Source: a virus | Strand: one strand, 5' to 3' | IMG/VR virus record: IMGVR_UViG_3300047554_001015 | Span: 1-57,832 of that record | Length of the DNA stretch: 57,832 bases | Shown here: positions 23,881 to 32,469 of the stretch, piece after piece | Numbering within the stretch: the stretch's first letter is position 1 | Layout of the letters: each line of letters opens with the position of its first letter | Notes under the pieces: generated by a model | Databases searched by the model: none | The model's input: the letters and a program-made list of their open reading frames with translations, nothing else | What the model was told of the DNA's origin: nothing | Program-made: the position numbers and the translations under genes

Positions 23881-24093
23881 CTAGATTTCCGCATCCTGCT
23901 CAAGCACCTGCTGAGCAAGCCGCAAAACTTCGTCTATTGCCTTGGCATCTAGGGTATCACCCCGGATCACTTTTGCCGCCATCAGTGGGACGGCAATTTG
24001 CAGACGGGCCGAAAGCTGGGCAGACTCCACAGCCTCAAGTCGGTTCTTGAGAGCCATGACTTGACCGGCGAAATACTCAGTGGCTTGCTCCAT
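23881..24093 (-). CDS. Small helical protein (70 aa)
   Basis: ATG at 24093 follows GGGGGACC. The product (MEQATEYFAGQVMALKNRLE...) is a single helical domain. It overlaps the upstream 24077-24238 gene by 17 bases and ends the XRE operon. No family is recognised. Confidence 0.6.
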   Translation of the reverse strand: MEQATEYFAGQVMALKNRLEAVESAQLSARLQIAVPLMAAKVIRGDTLDAKAIDEVLRLAQQVLEQDAEI

Positions 24094-24238
24094 GGTCCCC
24101 CGTCAGCATTTGGATCTGCCGTTTGGCACGGGCGATCGCCCGCCGATAGGTTTTGATCTCATCTTGATAAACCCGGATCAGGTCTTGCTTGGAGACGGGC
24201 CGCTGGCTTGCCGACTCATTACGGCTGCTGATTCTCAT
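24077..24238 (-). CDS. Small basic protein (53 aa)
   Basis: ATG at 24238 overlaps the XRE gene stop (ATGA). The product begins MRISSRNESASQRPVSKQDL and has a basic helix (KTYRRAIARAKRQIQML). No family is recognised. Coupling on both sides supports it as a real gene. Confidence 0.6.
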   Translation of the reverse strand: MRISSRNESASQRPVSKQDLIRVYQDEIKTYRRAIARAKRQIQMLTGDHGASH

Positions 24239-24435
24239 GGCAACAGTGCAGTCATGAGCTGATCCGCAGTCCAGTTAATCTGCTTCACGGCATCCCGCAA
24301 GGTTTTGAGTTGGGAACTATTGAGGGCGTAGTCATTTAGCCCTCGCTCCCACCGCCAGACGGTAACCCTCTGAACTCCAAGCAGGTTGGCAAATGCTTTC
24401 TGGTTTAGGCCCAATGCCTCTCTAATTTTTTTCAT
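24235..24435 (-). CDS. XRE-family helix-turn-helix regulator (66 aa)
   Basis: Almost the whole protein is one HTH domain: IREALGLNQKAFANLLGVQR then TVWRWERGLNDYALNSSQL. It probably represses its own or the divergent primase promoter. It lies 178 bases from the primase start, with TTGTTGT and ACAACAA inverted segments (about 24436-24483) between them that could be its operator. Confidence 0.8.
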   Translation of the reverse strand: MKKIREALGLNQKAFANLLGVQRVTVWRWERGLNDYALNSSQLKTLRDAVKQINWTADQLMTALLP

Positions 24436-24512
24436 TGTTGTTTAGTCCCCTACAGGTCTCTTTAATGTTACACTACAACAACGCGCTAGTAAATGCCACC
24501 CCCCAAAAGCAA

Positions 24513-24538
24513 AACCCGGCAGGGGACACTACCGGGTT
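24513..24538. promoter_or_regulatory. Leader hairpin between XRE and primase genes
   Basis: AACCCGG/CCGGGTT stem with a 12-base loop, no T tract. It lies in the leader of the primase message, about 75 bases before its start, and is followed by a 14-codon frame (MKHQHWPIPLNTNH) ending just before the primase ATG. Attenuation is possible but unproven. Confidence 0.4.
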
Positions 24539-24613
24539 CCGAGAGTTAAGTCTTGATGGGGCATGAAGCACCAGCACTGGCCAATTCCGTTGAACACCAA
24601 CCACTAGGTAATC

Positions 24614-27600
24614 ATGAATAACCAATACGATGCCCGTATGTCTGACAATATTAACCAATTTTGGCCCTTGCTGCAATGGCTGCGGGATTGTGGACTCTCT
24701 CCCCTGCCAATTGCCCCCGCCCAACCCGCCGATCAGTTTCCACAGGTTGGGGCGGATGGCCAGCCCCGCACAGACAAAGACGGGAACCCCCTACCCCTGT
24801 TTACGGGCAAAAATCCCAGCTATCTGGACAAAAACGGGACTCCCCGAATTATCCGCCACAAAAACTACCAGGACTGCCTTCCCACAGATGAGGAGATGGC
24901 GGAATGGTGGGCAAACCCTGCCAACGGCTTTGGCTATCTCCACACCAGCCTAGCCCCCAATCTACGGACCCTGGACCTGGACCGCAAGAATTTTGACAGC
25001 CAGTCTGACTGTGATGCCGTGATGAGCAGCATCGCATCAGCTTTCCCTGAGGCATGGATCGATGGAACCATGCGGGGGGGTTACCACATGGCTTTTGCTT
25101 TTGAGGAGCCGCCCAGCTTCACGAATTTCGGCATGGGGGACATTGCCCACGTTGGGGAACTGCTAGGGCCGGGTCGGTTTGTGGCGATCGCTCCCACACC
25201 GGGTTACAGCCGGATTCAAGATGGGGGGTTTGCCCCCACCACTGTGGAATCCCTGGGAATCCACCCCCGCAAAAAAGCTACCCCCACAACCCCCGCACCT
25301 CTCTCCATGCCCCAGCAATCTTTTGGCTCAATCCCCCTGGAAATGCTAGGCAACCCTGAGAGCTTGGAGATCCTCAACGGGGCAAACCCAGCGGGCGATC
25401 GCTCAGCTTCTCTGGCCACCGCAATCCAGGAATGGATCGGTTGGGCAAACTGGTGTGATTCCAATGGTGTGGGATACCGGGGCACTCCTCAAGAATTGGC
25501 GATCGCCGCTGGCTCCACACTAGATATAGATGCGGATCGAGTAACCCGGATTCTGGCCACAATTGACCCGGCCAAATGCACCCCCGCTGCTCAGCATCTG
25601 GGCGGGGATGATGCTTGCTGGAAACGAGTCGCCAAACTCGATCGCCGCTACCAATCCAAAGCCTACCCCCAATCCCCCGCCCCATCCAATCAGAAGCCCC
25701 AACCCAAGCCCGTTGCCGCCCCCATCACCGCTGATGCTGCGGCTGAATTGCAGGATGCTGCCAAGATTCTGGAAACCCTAGCCTGCGACCAAATCAATAT
25801 CCACGAACTGTTACCCGCTGATCTTGCCCAGCCCCTAGAACGGGCCGCAGCCGATTTGAATATCGGGATTGTGGGATTGCTGGCCCCCCTGCTCAGTGCT
25901 AGCGCCTCATTAATAGGAGGCTCCACAATCAGCCCTAAGCTGAGTTGGACCGAGCAACCAACCATCTGGAGTGCTGTAGTTGCTGCATCCGGCCAAGGGA
26001 AAAGCCCCGGACAGCGGGCAATCTTGGGGCCATTGACTAAGTTAGATGAAATCGCCGGTCAGCAGTATGACCAAGACTTGCTGCAATACCAGCGCGACAA
26101 GGCCGAATGGGAACGGCTAGCCAAAGCCCACAAAAAGGAATCTGATGAGGAATTGCCGCCCCCGCCTGAGCCGCCGAACTATCGCCACTATTTAATGCGG
26201 GAAGCCACAATCGAGACGTTGCTGGCAGAACACTGCAAAAACTCAGGCAGTCGCGGGATCCTGTTTCTGAAAGAGGAGTTGGCCGGTTTGGTTCTGGGGA
26301 TGAACCAATACAAATCGGCTGGCAACGATCGCCAAACCTGGTTAGACCTAGCCGATGGCAGCTCAATCAAGCGGGCTACCAAGGCCGGAGTCAATCGGCG
26401 GGTTGACTCCAACATCTGTGTGTTTGGGGGGATTCAGCCCAAAGTGCTGGACAAGATGGCTGACTCTGAGGATAGCGATGGATTGTGGGCACGGTTCCTG
26501 TGGTTTACCCTTCCCTACTGCCCCGCTCAGTGGAACGAGAATGGGGGGTCCCTGGAGGGGCTACTACTGAATCTCTACCAAACCCTGGCAAAGTTTGCGC
26601 CGCAGAATTACACCCTAGAGCCGGAAGCCAAAGAACTGTTCGTGACCTACTGGACAGAGCAGCGCAACCGCGCCCTCAACTGCCCTAGCGGGATTGCCAA
26701 CGCCTACAGCAAATCCCCCCGCCACGTCCTAGCCGTGGCTCTGAACCTTTACTTGCTAGCCGCAGCCACAACCCCCGAACTGGGAACCCCACAGCCTGAG
26801 ATCCCCCTGTGGTGTATCTCAGCAGCAATCAAGGTGGTGAACCATTCCCTCAGTCAAATCTGCCGCCGCAATGCTGACACCGCTGTGGAACTGACCCCAC
26901 AGCAACGCAAGTTGATCGAATTATCAATTGACTGGCAACCCGTGACGGGGGGCTGGATTAAAACCCGTGATGCCATCTCCCGGATTCGCTATGGGGGCCA
27001 ACGGGTCAGCAGTGATGATGTCAAGGCACTGTTTGAGGAAATGGTTGCTGCTGGCCTAGGGGAAATCAAGACCACTGCACGGGGGGCGATCGAGTGGCGC
27101 TACAACGTCTTGACTGGCACAATCTCACAGAATGGGGATGCTGCAATGGGTGCTGTTAATGCTGCATTGAATGCTGCCAAACCGCTGAGCGATGACGGGA
27201 TGCTGCCACGGTTGGCAGCATCCACGATCCAGGCGGGGCAAGGGTTTGAGCCGACAAAAGCCCCAGTGCTGCCAAATTCTCAAAAAAAGAATGACGAAAA
27301 AAAATCCGCTGAAAACGGCGCAGCAAAAAAAGTGGCAGCATTGGCAGCAGTCAGCCAGAACCTAGGCGCAGAGCGGGTTGTGGATGCTGCCACGAATGCT
27401 GCCACGAATGCTGCAACTGAAAAATGGCAGCATTCAGAGGGGACAGCCACAGCAACAGCAACTGTCACACGACAGCACCCCACAACTCAATCCGCCGTAG
27501 GCAAAAAAGTTCAGTATTTAGGATCTGATTCCAAGATTTTGAAGTGGGGGACTGAGTTCACAGTTACAGGATTTATCGGCCTAGATTGTGGAATTACTCA

Positions 27601-27661
27601 CCCCCAATGGTCTGACCCCAAGGCTGTGAATCCCTATGACCTGGAAATCATTGATGGTTGA
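24614..27661 (+). CDS. Primase-polymerase / DUF3987 replication protein
   Basis: Product of 1015 residues. The N-terminal 230 residues look like a prim-pol domain: GLSPLPIAP, WWANPANGFGYLH, LRTLDLDRKN (about 116-125) with the acidic metal site, and LLGPGRFVAIAPTPGYSRI. Residues about 400-740 form a DUF3987 helicase-like ATPase with AASGQGKSPG (about 455-464). The last 170 residues are low-complexity, Ala/Asn-rich and are the translation of the second repeat array (GAVNAALNAAK, DAATNAATNAATEK). It should prime and unwind phage DNA. A second ATG at 24638 is possible. Confidence 0.85.
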   Translation: MNNQYDARMSDNINQFWPLLQWLRDCGLSPLPIAPAQPADQFPQVGADGQPRTDKDGNPLPLFTGKNPSYLDKNGTPRIIRHKNYQDCLPTDEEMAEWWANPANGFGYLHTSLAPNLRTLDLDRKNFDSQSDCDAVMSSIASAFPEAWIDGTMRGGYHMAFAFEEPPSFTNFGMGDIAHVGELLGPGRFVAIAPTPGYSRIQDGGFAPTTVESLGIHPRKKATPTTPAPLSMPQQSFGSIPLEMLGNPESLEILNGANPAGDRSASLATAIQEWIGWANWCDSNGVGYRGTPQELAIAAGSTLDIDADRVTRILATIDPAKCTPAAQHLGGDDACWKRVAKLDRRYQSKAYPQSPAPSNQKPQPKPVAAPITADAAAELQDAAKILETLACDQINIHELLPADLAQPLERAAADLNIGIVGLLAPLLSASASLIGGSTISPKLSWTEQPTIWSAVVAASGQGKSPGQRAILGPLTKLDEIAGQQYDQDLLQYQRDKAEWERLAKAHKKESDEELPPPPEPPNYRHYLMREATIETLLAEHCKNSGSRGILFLKEELAGLVLGMNQYKSAGNDRQTWLDLADGSSIKRATKAGVNRRVDSNICVFGGIQPKVLDKMADSEDSDGLWARFLWFTLPYCPAQWNENGGSLEGLLLNLYQTLAKFAPQNYTLEPEAKELFVTYWTEQRNRALNCPSGIANAYSKSPRHVLAVALNLYLLAAATTPELGTPQPEIPLWCISAAIKVVNHSLSQICRRNADTAVELTPQQRKLIELSIDWQPVTGGWIKTRDAISRIRYGGQRVSSDDVKALFEEMVAAGLGEIKTTARGAIEWRYNVLTGTISQNGDAAMGAVNAALNAAKPLSDDGMLPRLAASTIQAGQGFEPTKAPVLPNSQKKNDEKKSAENGAAKKVAALAAVSQNLGAERVVDAATNAATNAATEKWQHSEGTATATATVTRQHPTTQSAVGKKVQYLGSDSKILKWGTEFTVTGFIGLDCGITHPQWSDPKAVNPYDLEIIDG
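27125..27440. repeat. TGCTGCCA/TGGCAGCA iteron-like array, copy 2, inside the primase gene
   Basis: Five exact TGCTGCCA and four TGGCAGCA octamers, with an A-rich core at about 27280-27330. It is in the same orientation as copies 1 and 3. The frame is kept, so the array is translated as Ala/Asn-rich linker. Location in the replication gene recalls the iterons inside lambda O. Confidence 0.8.
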
Positions 27662-27738
27662 TTCCTCTATAGGGGGGCTAGGAAATCCACCCCCCTTGTG
27701 GGATAGTTATTTAAGCCAGTCTTAAATAGATACTCACC

Positions 27739-28185
27739 ATGAACGAAAACTATCCATGGCCCGACCTTGCCGGGTTTGACCCACAGAACACGCCCCACGA
27801 TGTTGCCCTAGCCAATGCAAAGCTTCTCTACCGCAACAACCCAGGGGCGGCTCCCCTTGCGGTTGCCCAGTGGCAAGCCGCTGTAAAAATCAATCGCCAG
27901 AAATGGGAGGCCCTCATTGATGCTGCAACTGATGAGGGAGCCAGCTTTGATATTGGGGGACGGGATTGCACCCCTATTGTCAGGAACCTTGCCACAGGGC
28001 TTTTGATGGCCTCAGGCAAGAACCGGATTCCCATTGAAGCGGTGCCCTATATCAAATCCGCAGGGCGGCAAATCCATGACCTGTGGGGACTGGCTGGGAT
28101 GCAAACCCTGATCGAGGTTTGCCCCAAACCTCTCCAGCACGACGTTGAGGATTTGTGGGACGGCATTGGAGGGTGGAAGGCATGA
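27739..28185 (+). CDS. Hypothetical protein (148 aa)
   Basis: First of three coupled genes behind the primase. The helical product (MNENYPWPDLAGFDPQNTPH...) is moderately acidic. No family is recognised. The 27662-27738 gap has a GGGGGG/CCCCCC hairpin and a TCTTAAATAGATACT stretch that could be a weak promoter. Confidence 0.65.
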   Translation: MNENYPWPDLAGFDPQNTPHDVALANAKLLYRNNPGAAPLAVAQWQAAVKINRQKWEALIDAATDEGASFDIGGRDCTPIVRNLATGLLMASGKNRIPIEAVPYIKSAGRQIHDLWGLAGMQTLIEVCPKPLQHDVEDLWDGIGGWKA

Positions 28186-28538
28186 TCGCTAAGCTTTGGC
28201 CCCCGCTGGGATGCAGCCCTGAGGAATATGCGGCCTACCTGCATTGGCAGTACCAGGATGAGACACCCAACGCTGGCACCGAATTTCTAAACGTCGTTGC
28301 CAGCCCCATGCCCCGGTTGGTCCGTCCCGCGACTCTTAACCAAAACCTTGGCGACAGTGATTTAGTTCTCAATGTCATAGTTGCTGCCGACAATCCCACA
28401 ACGGTAACCCAGGTCGCCAAAGTCATGCCCTTCTCACGGGCCAAAACTGCCCGCATCATGGCGGAACTGGTCAATGAGGGCCGGATCCGCCGCAAGCCCC
28501 ATCCCGTGAACAAGCAAATCCACTTGTACGAGTCATGA
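28182..28538 (+). CDS. Winged-helix-like protein (118 aa)
   Basis: ATG at 28182 overlaps the previous stop. The C-terminal half (TTVTQVAKVMPFSRAKTARI then MAELVNEGRIRRKPHPVNKQ) has the helix-turn-helix-wing pattern of a MarR or GntR-like DNA-binding domain. The N-terminal half contains EYAAYLHWQYQDE. It may regulate the replication operon. Confidence 0.6.
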   Translation: MIAKLWPPLGCSPEEYAAYLHWQYQDETPNAGTEFLNVVASPMPRLVRPATLNQNLGDSDLVLNVIVAADNPTTVTQVAKVMPFSRAKTARIMAELVNEGRIRRKPHPVNKQIHLYES

Positions 28539-28846
28539 ACCTAAAACTGAATGAACGACAGACATTTGAGCAGCTCAAGACCGCTGTGGAGTCCCTTGGA
28601 TCAGCCATTGAAGCCGGAAAGCCAACTGCTGACCAATGGGCAGAAATAGACAGCATTGTGGACTATGTGAGCCGCACTCATTGGCAATTCCAGCCGACCC
28701 CCGAAACCCTGACAGGAATCGCCAAATCCTTGCGAGATGGTCACAAAGCCAGTTATGACGGCTGGGCATACACCCTCACCCCAGACGGCAAGATTCAGCA
28801 GACCGACCCCACAGGTTGTAGCCGCCAGTTCGAGATTCCGTGTTGA
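28535..28846 (+). CDS. Hypothetical protein (103 aa)
   Basis: ATGA overlap with the upstream gene. A helical N-terminal half (ERQTFEQLKTAVESLGSAIE) precedes a beta-rich C-terminus. No family is recognised. Its stop overlaps the promoter at 28843-28872. Confidence 0.65.
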   Translation: MNLKLNERQTFEQLKTAVESLGSAIEAGKPTADQWAEIDSIVDYVSRTHWQFQPTPETLTGIAKSLRDGHKASYDGWAYTLTPDGKIQQTDPTGCSRQFEIPC

Positions 28847-28872
28847 CAACTTAACCCCACTTGCCTTATAGT
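28843..28872 (+). promoter_or_regulatory. Sigma-70 promoter of the dispersed family
   Basis: TTGACA (28843-28848), 18-bp spacer, TATAGT (28867-28872). The downstream GTTGCATTAATGAAACGCAA is identical to that at 48301-48330. A GGGGC-TTCG-GCCCC hairpin and AGAAAACGAAA follow in the leader. Confidence 0.85.
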
Positions 28873-28924
28873 TGCATTAATGAAACGCAAGGGGCTTCGG
28901 CCCCTCTAACCCAAGAAAACGAAA

Positions 28925-29290
28925 ATGAACATCTCGTTTGGATGGACGGCTCAGTATCTCCCCCCGCACGGCCCCAAGTGCGTCACTCGCCGACTGTGGA
29001 AGTCTAGCTATTTTCAAACCTGGCAACGGGCTTATGACAAAGACCCTAGCCGACTCCACGGAGCACTCAATAAGCAGTTGTGTTATGGCGGTTCCAAAAT
29101 CGGGACCATTCAGCTAACCTGCCGCCCCTACCTAGAGCCGCTGTGGAAAATGCCCTTTGAAGACCTAGAAAAGGAAGGCGGCATGGCAAAGTCAGTTGCT
29201 GAGTTTGTTGACCGTTATTTTGAGGGCGATTCAAGTCAAATCGTCGCAGTTGTGCGCTTCAAGTTTTTTCCCAATGAAGTCAGCCCCTAA
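28925..29290 (+). CDS. ASCH/PUA-like domain protein (121 aa)
   Basis: ATG at 28925 directly follows GAAAACGAAA. The pattern KCVTRRLWK near residue 20, GSKIGTIQLTCRPYLEPLW in the middle and FEDLEKEGG resembles ASCH domains, which bind RNA or modified nucleotides. The similarity is by eye only. It could instead be an unrelated small fold. Confidence 0.55.
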   Translation: MNISFGWTAQYLPPHGPKCVTRRLWKSSYFQTWQRAYDKDPSRLHGALNKQLCYGGSKIGTIQLTCRPYLEPLWKMPFEDLEKEGGMAKSVAEFVDRYFEGDSSQIVAVVRFKFFPNEVSP

Positions 29291-29308
29291 CCTAGGAAAA
29301 CGAAAACC

Positions 29309-29623
29309 ATGGACAAGAACCAATTCAAGTCTGAAGTCGCCGGAGTCTTCTCCGGCAAGGTAATTAAGGATCCAGACGTTCCCACAGAAACGGACATCTT
29401 CACCCTTGTGGTATCTACTCCATCTGGGGATTTAGTTGGCATAGCTTGCTACGTCCCGGCCCTTCGCCGGTACACATGGAGCGCGCATCGATCCATCCTT
29501 AACGATCAAGTTTTATATGGGCGGGGGAAAACCCTGTTTCAGGCTGTGCGAGATGCCAAGCCGAAGACTATTGCCCAGCGATACCAGAAATGGGTCGCAT
29601 CGGTGGCAGGGATTCAACCATGA
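29309..29623 (+). CDS. Hypothetical protein (104 aa)
   Basis: ATG at 29309 follows GGAAAACGAAAACC. The product is beta-rich (FTLVVSTPSGDLVGIACYVP) with a basic C-terminus. No family is recognised. It overlaps the methylase gene start, so the two are coupled. Confidence 0.65.
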   Translation: MDKNQFKSEVAGVFSGKVIKDPDVPTETDIFTLVVSTPSGDLVGIACYVPALRRYTWSAHRSILNDQVLYGRGKTLFQAVRDAKPKTIAQRYQKWVASVAGIQP

Positions 29624-30555
29624 GCCAAGCCGAACTAATCCCACAAATTACCGGGGGGCACCTCCCTTTCATTCCGGTCTATCCCGGCAATAAATCCAAG
29701 TCAATTTATCGGTCCTGGATTTTTGGGAAGCGGTTCCAATGGGGGGCAGTTCTGGAGCCTTTTGCCGGAACCGGGGCCACATCCCTTTATGCCCGGTGCG
29801 ATCGCCGGTTCATTGGGGAAGCCGCCCCCGATGTTTGGTCAATTTGGCGGTGCTGGCTGGACGGGAATTGGGATGCCGTCCAGTGGGAGATTCAGGAATA
29901 TCGAAAAATGGCTCCTGATGTTGCGTGGCACCGGGCCACATGGGTTTATGAAAAGCCGGACCCCCACATTGAGACCCTAGGGCGTTGCCGCATTGAGTTG
30001 GCCGCAGCCTCCCTAGTTATCCGCAAACTGGCTTTTGGCGGGGTTGTCCGCCACAACAAAAAGGGCCAGTTGAATGTGGCCTGGAGTCCTCACAAGGTTG
30101 AGGCGTTCCACAACTGGCAAGCCCCAGCCCCCGCACCCTTCCCCGGTTGGAAACTGACCAAGGACTGGCGGGATGCTGTGGAATGGTGGCAAGAGGCTGA
30201 CATTGCCGACAGCCTGGTTTTATTGGATCCCCCTTACTACTTGCCCTATGCACCGGGCACAGAACGAGGGGGAACCGGACTAATGACCCCCGCATACCGT
30301 GGCCATCAGCCCCACAGTGAGGAATGCCTAGCCCTAACCTTGGACCCGTTGCGGATGGTGGCAACCAACCCCAACGCCAAGCGGATTGTGGTCTGCAACT
30401 ATTTTAGCTCCCGGTTGCAGATTGAGATTGAGGCCATAGCCCATGCCACAGGCCGAATGCTGAGCCATCACGACTTTGGAGCCATGAACCACATGAACCG
30501 GGGGCATGGCCAGCCCAAGGTCAAAGCAGTCGAACGTTTTTGGATTTTGGAGTGA
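29620..30555 (+). CDS. Second D12-type DNA adenine methyltransferase
   Basis: Product of 311 residues from the ATG at 29620. VYPGNKSKSIYRSWIF and EPFAGTGATS (about 46-55) form the cofactor region, and LLDPPYYLPY (about 201-210) is the catalytic motif. It differs strongly from the methylase at 2541 and probably has another target. Two adenine methylases would widen protection from restriction. It overlaps the upstream gene by ATGA. Confidence 0.8.
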   Translation: MSQAELIPQITGGHLPFIPVYPGNKSKSIYRSWIFGKRFQWGAVLEPFAGTGATSLYARCDRRFIGEAAPDVWSIWRCWLDGNWDAVQWEIQEYRKMAPDVAWHRATWVYEKPDPHIETLGRCRIELAAASLVIRKLAFGGVVRHNKKGQLNVAWSPHKVEAFHNWQAPAPAPFPGWKLTKDWRDAVEWWQEADIADSLVLLDPPYYLPYAPGTERGGTGLMTPAYRGHQPHSEECLALTLDPLRMVATNPNAKRIVVCNYFSSRLQIEIEAIAHATGRMLSHHDFGAMNHMNRGHGQPKVKAVERFWILE

Positions 30556-30563
30556 AAACAAAA

Positions 30564-31376
30564 ATGAGCAAGATTCAATGGACCGATGAGACGTGGAATC
30601 CCATTGTGGGATGCACCAAGATTGACCCCGCCTGTGCTAATTGCTATGCAGTGCGCCAAGCCTATCGCAATGAGGCCATGGGCAAGGCTTTGGAAGCACA
30701 GGGCAAAAACCCTGGCAAGCTAGCCCAATACTATGGGGTCTCTGATGGCAAAAACTGGACTGGCAAGCTCAATCTCTATGAACCCGCCATGGTGTTGCCG
30801 GACTCTTGGCGCAAACCCCGCCGCATCTTCGTAAACAGCATGAGCGACCTGTTTCATGAAAATCTGCCCGCTGTCCTAACCCAAGACGTTCTGGATGTGG
30901 TGCGGGACGTAAACCATCACCGGTATCAGGTGCTGACAAAGCGGCCCCACAGAATGGAGTCGCATTTATACGACAACTGCGACCCGCTAGAGTTTGGCCA
31001 CTGCATATTTGGCTGTTCTGTGGGAACTCAGTCTACTGCGGATAAATTTGGCTGGCCGATGGAAAAGCTTGCTGGTTCTGGATTCAAAACCTGGGTTAGT
31101 GCTGAGCCGCTTTTGGGGCCGGTTGATTTCAGCGGGTGGGAGTTTCTGGACTGGATTGTGATTGGCGGGGAGTCCGGCCCCGGTGCCCGACGATTTGACA
31201 TTAGCTGGGCGCGGCAAATCATTGGCTGGGCCAAGGCCAACAATATCCCGGTATTTTTCAAGCAATGGGGGGCAAAGCCTACCCCGCTAACGGACAGCTC
31301 CCGGAAGGGGGATAATTTTGAAGTATGGCCCCAACATTTACAGATTCGCCAATATCCTGAGGCGTTGTTGGTCTAA
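30564..31376 (+). CDS. Phage Gp37/Gp68-type protein (DUF5131)
   Basis: Product of 270 residues. IQWTDETWNPIVGCTKIDPA then CANCYA gives the Cys pattern of DUF5131, a phage family with radical-SAM-like features. RRIFVNSMSDLFHENLP, YQVLTKRPHRM and IGGESGPGARRF are further family blocks. A catalytic role, perhaps in nucleic acid modification, is suspected for the family but not established. Start at 30564; the frame is open upstream, overlapping the methylase. Confidence 0.85.
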   Translation: MSKIQWTDETWNPIVGCTKIDPACANCYAVRQAYRNEAMGKALEAQGKNPGKLAQYYGVSDGKNWTGKLNLYEPAMVLPDSWRKPRRIFVNSMSDLFHENLPAVLTQDVLDVVRDVNHHRYQVLTKRPHRMESHLYDNCDPLEFGHCIFGCSVGTQSTADKFGWPMEKLAGSGFKTWVSAEPLLGPVDFSGWEFLDWIVIGGESGPGARRFDISWARQIIGWAKANNIPVFFKQWGAKPTPLTDSSRKGDNFEVWPQHLQIRQYPEALLV

Positions 31377-31404
31377 TCTAGAACAGTCAAGAATCCACAG
31401 CTTC

Positions 31405-31428
31405 AGCCCCGTCACAGGGGCTTTTTTA
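31405..31428 (+). terminator. Rho-independent terminator, plus strand
   Basis: AGCCCCG..CGGGGCT-like hairpin followed by six T and ATT, ending the 28.9-31.4 kb operon. Confidence 0.85.
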
Positions 31429-31695
31429 TTGCCTCACTGTGTACCACCGCCCCCGCTTCAGCACCTGCACTGTCTCCAATTGGTTCAGTGGAACGCCCAA
31501 CGTTTGCCCCGGCATTTCCAGCCCCACATAGAGAACAGCCCATCGCCCCCGGTAGACCGTTAGAGCATGGCCCTCAAGCCAGCCCCCGCCATGGCACGGG
31601 GTTTTAATTCTGACCCGCTCAGCTTGATAGGTGTGGGGAAATGGTTCAATAATCACAAAAAAAAATACCCCGCGCTGGTCGGGGTCATAGCTCAT
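31426..31695 (-). CDS. Hypothetical small protein, possibly SH3/KOW-like (89 aa)
   Basis: Stop lies just inside the terminator region and the start is near 31695, divergent from the sigma gene. The C-terminal part (ERVRIKTPCHGGGWLEGHAL, WAVLYVGLEMPGQTLGVPL) looks like a small beta barrel. The first codons overlap a hairpin with a T run, so the true start may be further in. Moderate support only. Confidence 0.45.
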   Translation of the reverse strand: MSYDPDQRGVFFFVIIEPFPHTYQAERVRIKTPCHGGGWLEGHALTVYRGRWAVLYVGLEMPGQTLGVPLNQLETVQVLKRGRWYTVRQ

Positions 31696-31712
31696 TAAAC
31701 TGCTGAGACAAT

Positions 31713-31729
31713 TCTAGTGGAACACTAGA
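31713..31729. promoter_or_regulatory. Palindrome TCTAGTG-N3-CACTAGA before sigma gene
   Basis: A seven-base perfect inverted repeat with a three-base centre lies 17 bases before the sigma factor ATG, in a divergent gap. It is a plausible operator controlling sigma expression. Confidence 0.5.
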
Positions 31730-31745
31730 CAGAAATCCCACAGCC

Positions 31746-32444
31746 ATGGACTTTTCAGATAACCAAAAACTTCTGGAGCAATTCGCAGCCGCCCCCACTG
31801 TGGAACTGCGGAACCAAATTGCGACCCGCAACGATAAGCTAGCCCTGAAGATTGCCCACCGCTGTGCAGCTACCACAGACACGCCGCTGGCGGATTTAGA
31901 ACAGTTAGCTAGACAAGGGTTACTCAAAGCGATCGAGCGGTTTGACCCCAAAACTGGCAACGCGCTCAGCTCCTTTGCGGTGCCCTACATCCGGGGGGAG
32001 ATTCAGCACTACCTGAGAGACCAACGGCTGATCCGAGTGCCCCGCACTTGGCAGGAACTGCGGGACCGGGCCGACCGGGTAGCCAAGCGCCTGACTGATG
32101 CGGGTAGACTGGCCACGATTGACGATGCTGCGGCTGGGCTTGGGCTAGGTTCCACAGAGTGGGAAGAGATCAAAAATGCCACGTCTCCCCATCTGGCCGT
32201 AGCCATTGAGGAAAACGTGGCAATCGAAGATTCTGTGGAAGAGTCAGAGGAATCAGACCAGCTTACAGCGGCCCTTTGTGAAGCCATTGGCCAACTGCCC
32301 GCACTGCAACGGACTCTGATCACCGAATCATTCTGGGGTGGTCTACAGGAAAAGCATTTGGCGATCCGCCATGGCTTGACCCGCGCCCAAGTGCGCCAGG
32401 AAATTCAATCAGCGATCGGTCAGCTTCAGAAAATGGCGCAATAA
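31746..32444 (+). CDS. Sigma-70 family RNA polymerase sigma factor (SigB/SigF-like)
   Basis: Product of 232 residues. Region 2 is clear: PLADLEQLARQGLLKAIERF then DPKTGNALSSFAVPYIRGEI, followed by RLIRVPRTWQELRDRADRVA at the region 3 junction. Region 4 is LPALQRTLITESFWGGLQEK followed by a helix-turn-helix (LAIRHGLTRAQVRQEI). This resembles cyanobacterial group 3 factors. It could direct host polymerase to the GGGAAC(C/T)CT late sites. The gene starts the region just before the late tail operon. Confidence 0.85.
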   Translation: MDFSDNQKLLEQFAAAPTVELRNQIATRNDKLALKIAHRCAATTDTPLADLEQLARQGLLKAIERFDPKTGNALSSFAVPYIRGEIQHYLRDQRLIRVPRTWQELRDRADRVAKRLTDAGRLATIDDAAAGLGLGSTEWEEIKNATSPHLAVAIEENVAIEDSVEESEESDQLTAALCEAIGQLPALQRTLITESFWGGLQEKHLAIRHGLTRAQVRQEIQSAIGQLQKMAQ

Positions 32445-32469
32445 AAAGCCCCTCTGTGGGAGAGGGGCG
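32443..32469 (-). terminator. Rho-independent terminator, minus strand
   Basis: GCCCCTC/GAGGGGC hairpin followed on the minus strand by TTTTTATT, ending the leftward operon of 33375-32505. Confidence 0.8.
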
